Positions 63,251 to 64,000 of a stretch of DNA of 64,000 nt are shown here, piece after piece. This stretch comes from Azospirillum sp. B510. Its GTDB lineage: Bacteria > Pseudomonadota > Alphaproteobacteria > Azospirillales > Azospirillaceae. Below the pieces are notes generated by a model. It was not told the DNA's origin. It was given only the letters and a program-made list of their open reading frames with translations, and made no database searches. Both the position numbers and the translations under genes were made by a program. The DNA is taken from assembly GCF_000010725.1 (NCBI RefSeq), contig NC_013855.1, positions 905,001-969,000 of the forward strand, given 5' to 3'. Every line of letters starts with the position of its first letter. Position 1 is the stretch's first letter.

Positions 63251-63394
63251 CGGTATCACCTCACAATCGGCCGGCTTGGACCGGAACCGTCAAGATTCCG
63301 TCGCCGCAGCCCTTTCCTGGCATCGCAACTCATCCAGATACTCAGCCGGCCGACGGCACGGCCGCCCAAACCGTAGTCCCCGCAGAGGTTCTGG

Positions 63395-64000
63395 ATGTCC
63401 TGCTCCCAGCCCACCCATCCCCTGATCACGCACGAGTCCGTCTCGGAAGCGGTCAGCAAGATCGTGTCGAAGGACCACGCCTATCCGTCATACCGCCGCA
63501 TCCGCGCCGAAATTGGCGGGGGTTCCCTGCGCGACGTATCGCGCTTCATCCATGACATCAGGAAGACCGCCCCTCACCTCTTCGTCATTCAGAAGGGCGC
63601 GGTCAGCACGTCTGGCAATGCGATCGCGGGAGGGCCGGTTGACGTCCAGTCCTGCGCCGCGGCCGAGCAGATGCGGCGTGCCTTCGACGGCGCCTTGACG
63701 GCCTTCATCGCGTCGATCGACACCATGCGGCAGGAGGAGAGGCGCCTCGCCGCGGAACAGCACGCCACCGCGCTGGCAGCCCTGCAGAACGAAAGCGCGG
63801 CCTGCCGGAGCGAACTGCACGCCCTGACGGCCGAGATCGCTGAACAGGAGCAGGGCTATGAGGATCTGGCGCAGGAACACGACCGGATCACGGAAGACCG
63901 CAACCAGCTGGCGGTGACGGTCGCCCAGCAGAACGCGGCGCTGACCCGCATGTCCGCAGAGATCAAGGATTGGCAGCGGCAGGCGGCGGACGCGCAAGCC
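63395..64000 (+). CDS. KfrA-like plasmid DNA-binding protein (partial, runs off right edge)
   Basis: 202 codons are visible without a stop. The N-terminal domain (ITHESVSEAVSKIVSKDHAY then PSYRRIRAEIGGGSLRDVSR and FIHDIRKT) matches the KfrA N-terminal DNA-binding domain, whose hallmark is the GGGS-x-x-x-x-S/xR segment. From about residue 110 on, the protein is heptad-rich (RQEERRLAAEQHATALAALQ and onward), the long coiled coil of KfrA. KfrA proteins are plasmid-encoded regulators that also help stable inheritance. The ATG at 63395 has AGAGG 7 nt upstream. Divergent from the relaxase gene, with the oriT and a palindrome between. Confidence 0.82.
   Translation, partial: MSCSQPTHPLITHESVSEAVSKIVSKDHAYPSYRRIRAEIGGGSLRDVSRFIHDIRKTAPHLFVIQKGAVSTSGNAIAGGPVDVQSCAAAEQMRRAFDGALTAFIASIDTMRQEERRLAAEQHATALAALQNESAACRSELHALTAEIAEQEQGYEDLAQEHDRITEDRNQLAVTVAQQNAALTRMSAEIKDWQRQAADAQA

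Larger units (their letters stand above)
62926..63394. promoter_or_regulatory. Divergent control region relaxase / kfrA-like gene
   Basis: 469 bp containing the probable oriT (62985-63021) and the palindrome at 63237-63250, and necessarily the promoters of both genes. The rest shows no gene; no -35/-10 pairs could be fixed by eye. Confidence 0.5.

Overview
The window is GC-rich DNA with long, tightly packed genes and frequent 4-bp start/stop overlaps. The gene content points to a free-living or plant-associated alphaproteobacterium of the Rhodospirillales, most likely Azospirillum or a close relative. It includes an LdtR-type MarR regulator, a DUF2336 protein, a NIT-ANTAR regulator, a beta-alanine-type transaminase with mmsA, a benzoate cluster, and an exopolysaccharide/type I secretion locus. 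The genus is an inference from gene content; no rRNA or tRNA gene is present.

Layout. (1) 1-4.9 kb: the end of a Kef-type K+/H+ antiporter gene, then a sulfate ABC transporter operon on the minus strand (binding protein, cysT, cysW, cysA). (2) 5.2-22 kb: a cell-surface locus on the minus strand. Seven coupled genes (15679 down to 5480) encode two GT2-type proteins, two GT4 glycosyltransferases, a methyltransferase, a pyruvyltransferase-like protein and a membrane-anchored coiled-coil protein; the operon ends at a strong hairpin at 5397-5429. Upstream lie a small RTX repeat protein and its probable type I exporter (ABC plus HlyD), now separated by an IS1380-family element with a clean CTAG duplication. 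(3) 22.5-35.2 kb: ordinary chromosomal genes: galE-like epimerase, ldtR-like regulator, DUF2336 protein, a LysR regulator divergent from an omega-transaminase/mmsA pair, a NIT-ANTAR regulator, glmU and glmS.

(4) 35.15-37.3 kb: immediately after glmS lies the relic of a Tn7-like transposon. Three tandem 20-bp TnsB-site-like repeats begin 34 bp after the glmS stop and are followed by a broken tnsA, which carries an in-frame stop and an IS630-family insertion. (5) 37.4-43.9 kb: benM and benABCDK for benzoate-to-catechol conversion and uptake, with an exact ATAC-N7-GTAT BenM-type operator between benM and benA.

(6) 44-59 kb: an insertion-sequence graveyard. IS3, IS110, IS5 (two identical copies), IS21, ISAs1, IS256, IS630, IS701 and a second IS5-type element are nested in one another; several host elements can be rejoined in frame on paper. 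Two methyltransferase genes (48.9-50.5 kb) and one small unknown gene survive in it. (7) 59.7-64 kb: a mobilization module: a MobA/MobL relaxase, a perfect inverted repeat followed by an RSF1010-like nic motif (probable oriT), and a divergent KfrA-like gene running off the right edge. This end looks like plasmid backbone or an integrated mobilizable element.
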